Positions 7,509 through 7,993 of a DNA stretch of 7,993 nt are shown in pieces. Position numbers and translations under genes: made by a program. Source of the stretch: Sphingobacteriaceae bacterium. GTDB lineage: Bacteria; Bacteroidota; Bacteroidia; B-17B0; Aurantibacillaceae. Each line of letters opens with the position of its first letter. Position 1 is the first letter of the stretch. The notes under the pieces were generated by a model, which saw nothing but the letters and a program-made list of their open reading frames with translations, was not told the DNA's origin and did no database searches. The stretch covers positions 1-7,993 of the forward strand of contig JANYCL010000115.1 in assembly GCA_025360355.1 (NCBI GenBank), given 5' to 3'.

Positions 7509-7534
7509 ATATTAAAAGTTTAACATTTTAATAT
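7509..7534. promoter_or_regulatory. A/T-rich dyad just before the MG2-protein gene
   Basis: ATATTAAAA (7509-7517) and TTTTAATAT (7526-7534) are perfect 9-base inverted arms around an 8-base centre, ending 8 bases before the ATG at 7543. It could be a regulator binding site or a weak leader hairpin limiting ribosome access. All arm pairs are A-T, so chance is a serious alternative in such an A/T-rich leader. Confidence 0.25.
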
Positions 7535-7542
7535 AAAATATC

Positions 7543-7993
7543 ATGCAAACTACAAAAAACAAAAAACTATCGCACGTCTTTGCATTTGCGGCTTTAACAG
7601 CTTCAGTAATTGCATGGCTAACCCCGACAAGCTATTATCAGCAAGCCGTGGAAAATGATCTTATCAGATCGTTAAACAAAAAACTAATTGAATATAACTT
7701 GCATGCGCCCGAAGATCGTGTGTATCTGCAATTAGATAAACCATTTTATTCGCCCGGCGATGATATTTGGTTTTCTGCATATATAAGAGATGGACTAAGT
7801 TTAAAACCTTCGAACAAAAGTGATATTATTCATATCGAATTATTAACTCCAAAAGGTACAGTTGAAAAGCGCATCAACATTATCGCAAAGAACGGTAAAG
7901 CAGCCGGCGATTTTATGATCGATAAAGAAGCTCTTGGTGGTTTATATAAAATACGTGCTTATACTACCTGGATGAAAAATGAAGGTGCAGATA
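7543..7993 (+). CDS. MG2 (alpha-2-macroglobulin-like) domain envelope protein, N-terminal part
   Basis: The frame is open from ATG 7543 to the right edge (150 full codons plus one base), so only the N-terminus is visible. Residues 1-28 hold a basic start (KNKK, 5-8) and a hydrophobic segment (about 11-27), a signal peptide or membrane anchor. Residues 57-84 (EDRVYLQLDKPFYSPGDDIW and the following FSAYIRDG) match the start of MG2 domains of Bacteroidota, and GDFMIDKEALGGLYKIRAYT (122-141) followed by TWMKNEG (142-148) is the usual later part of that domain. Family members are often long and end in a carboxypeptidase-regulatory-like or TonB-plug domain, acting at the outer membrane; whether this one does cannot be seen. 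It lies 126 bp after the GldM-like gene, with an A/T-rich leader, so it may have its own promoter. No terminator was recognised in the gap. Confidence 0.88.
   Translation, partial: MQTTKNKKLSHVFAFAALTASVIAWLTPTSYYQQAVENDLIRSLNKKLIEYNLHAPEDRVYLQLDKPFYSPGDDIWFSAYIRDGLSLKPSNKSDIIHIELLTPKGTVEKRINIIAKNGKAAGDFMIDKEALGGLYKIRAYTTWMKNEGAD

Overview
The window looks like a chromosomal segment of a member of the Bacteroidota. The evidence is low overall GC, A/T-rich gene starts mostly without Shine-Dalgarno sequences, a large repetitive surface protein with the THIVGG-type N-terminus typical of type IX secretion (T9SS) substrates, a GldM-like secreted protein, and an MG2 (alpha-2-macroglobulin-like) protein of a kind common in this phylum. 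I cannot place it below phylum level.

Left part (1-4279, minus strand). A very large surface protein gene begins at 3462, reads leftward and runs off the left edge, so its C-terminus is missing. Its visible 1154 codons comprise a signal peptide, an N-terminal CHU-type module that appears to hold a nested second domain, and then eight complete and one partial Ig-like repeats of exactly 81 residues each. Upstream on the same strand lies an endonuclease III gene (nth) with intact HhH, catalytic and Fe-S cysteine residues. The two genes are separated by 193 bp containing a likely terminator hairpin, so they are probably transcribed separately.

Right part (4378-7993, plus strand). A 98-bp divergent intergenic region precedes a tight gene group: an ECF-type sigma factor, a 556-residue single-pass membrane protein 10 bp downstream (the position where an anti-sigma factor is normally found), and a 247-residue secreted protein whose ATG overlaps the preceding stop codon. 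After a 126-bp gap with an A/T-rich dyad comes the start of an MG2-domain envelope protein, which runs off the right edge.

Working model (inference). The sigma factor and membrane protein form a transmembrane signalling pair without a recognisable classical anti-sigma domain. The overlapping GldM-like secreted protein, and perhaps the MG2 protein, would be its envelope partners or targets. This cluster is the best candidate for an undescribed system in the window. The surface protein and nth look like normal members of known families. No tRNA, rRNA, CRISPR, insertion sequence or phage gene was seen, and no stretch over 300 bases lacks a gene.
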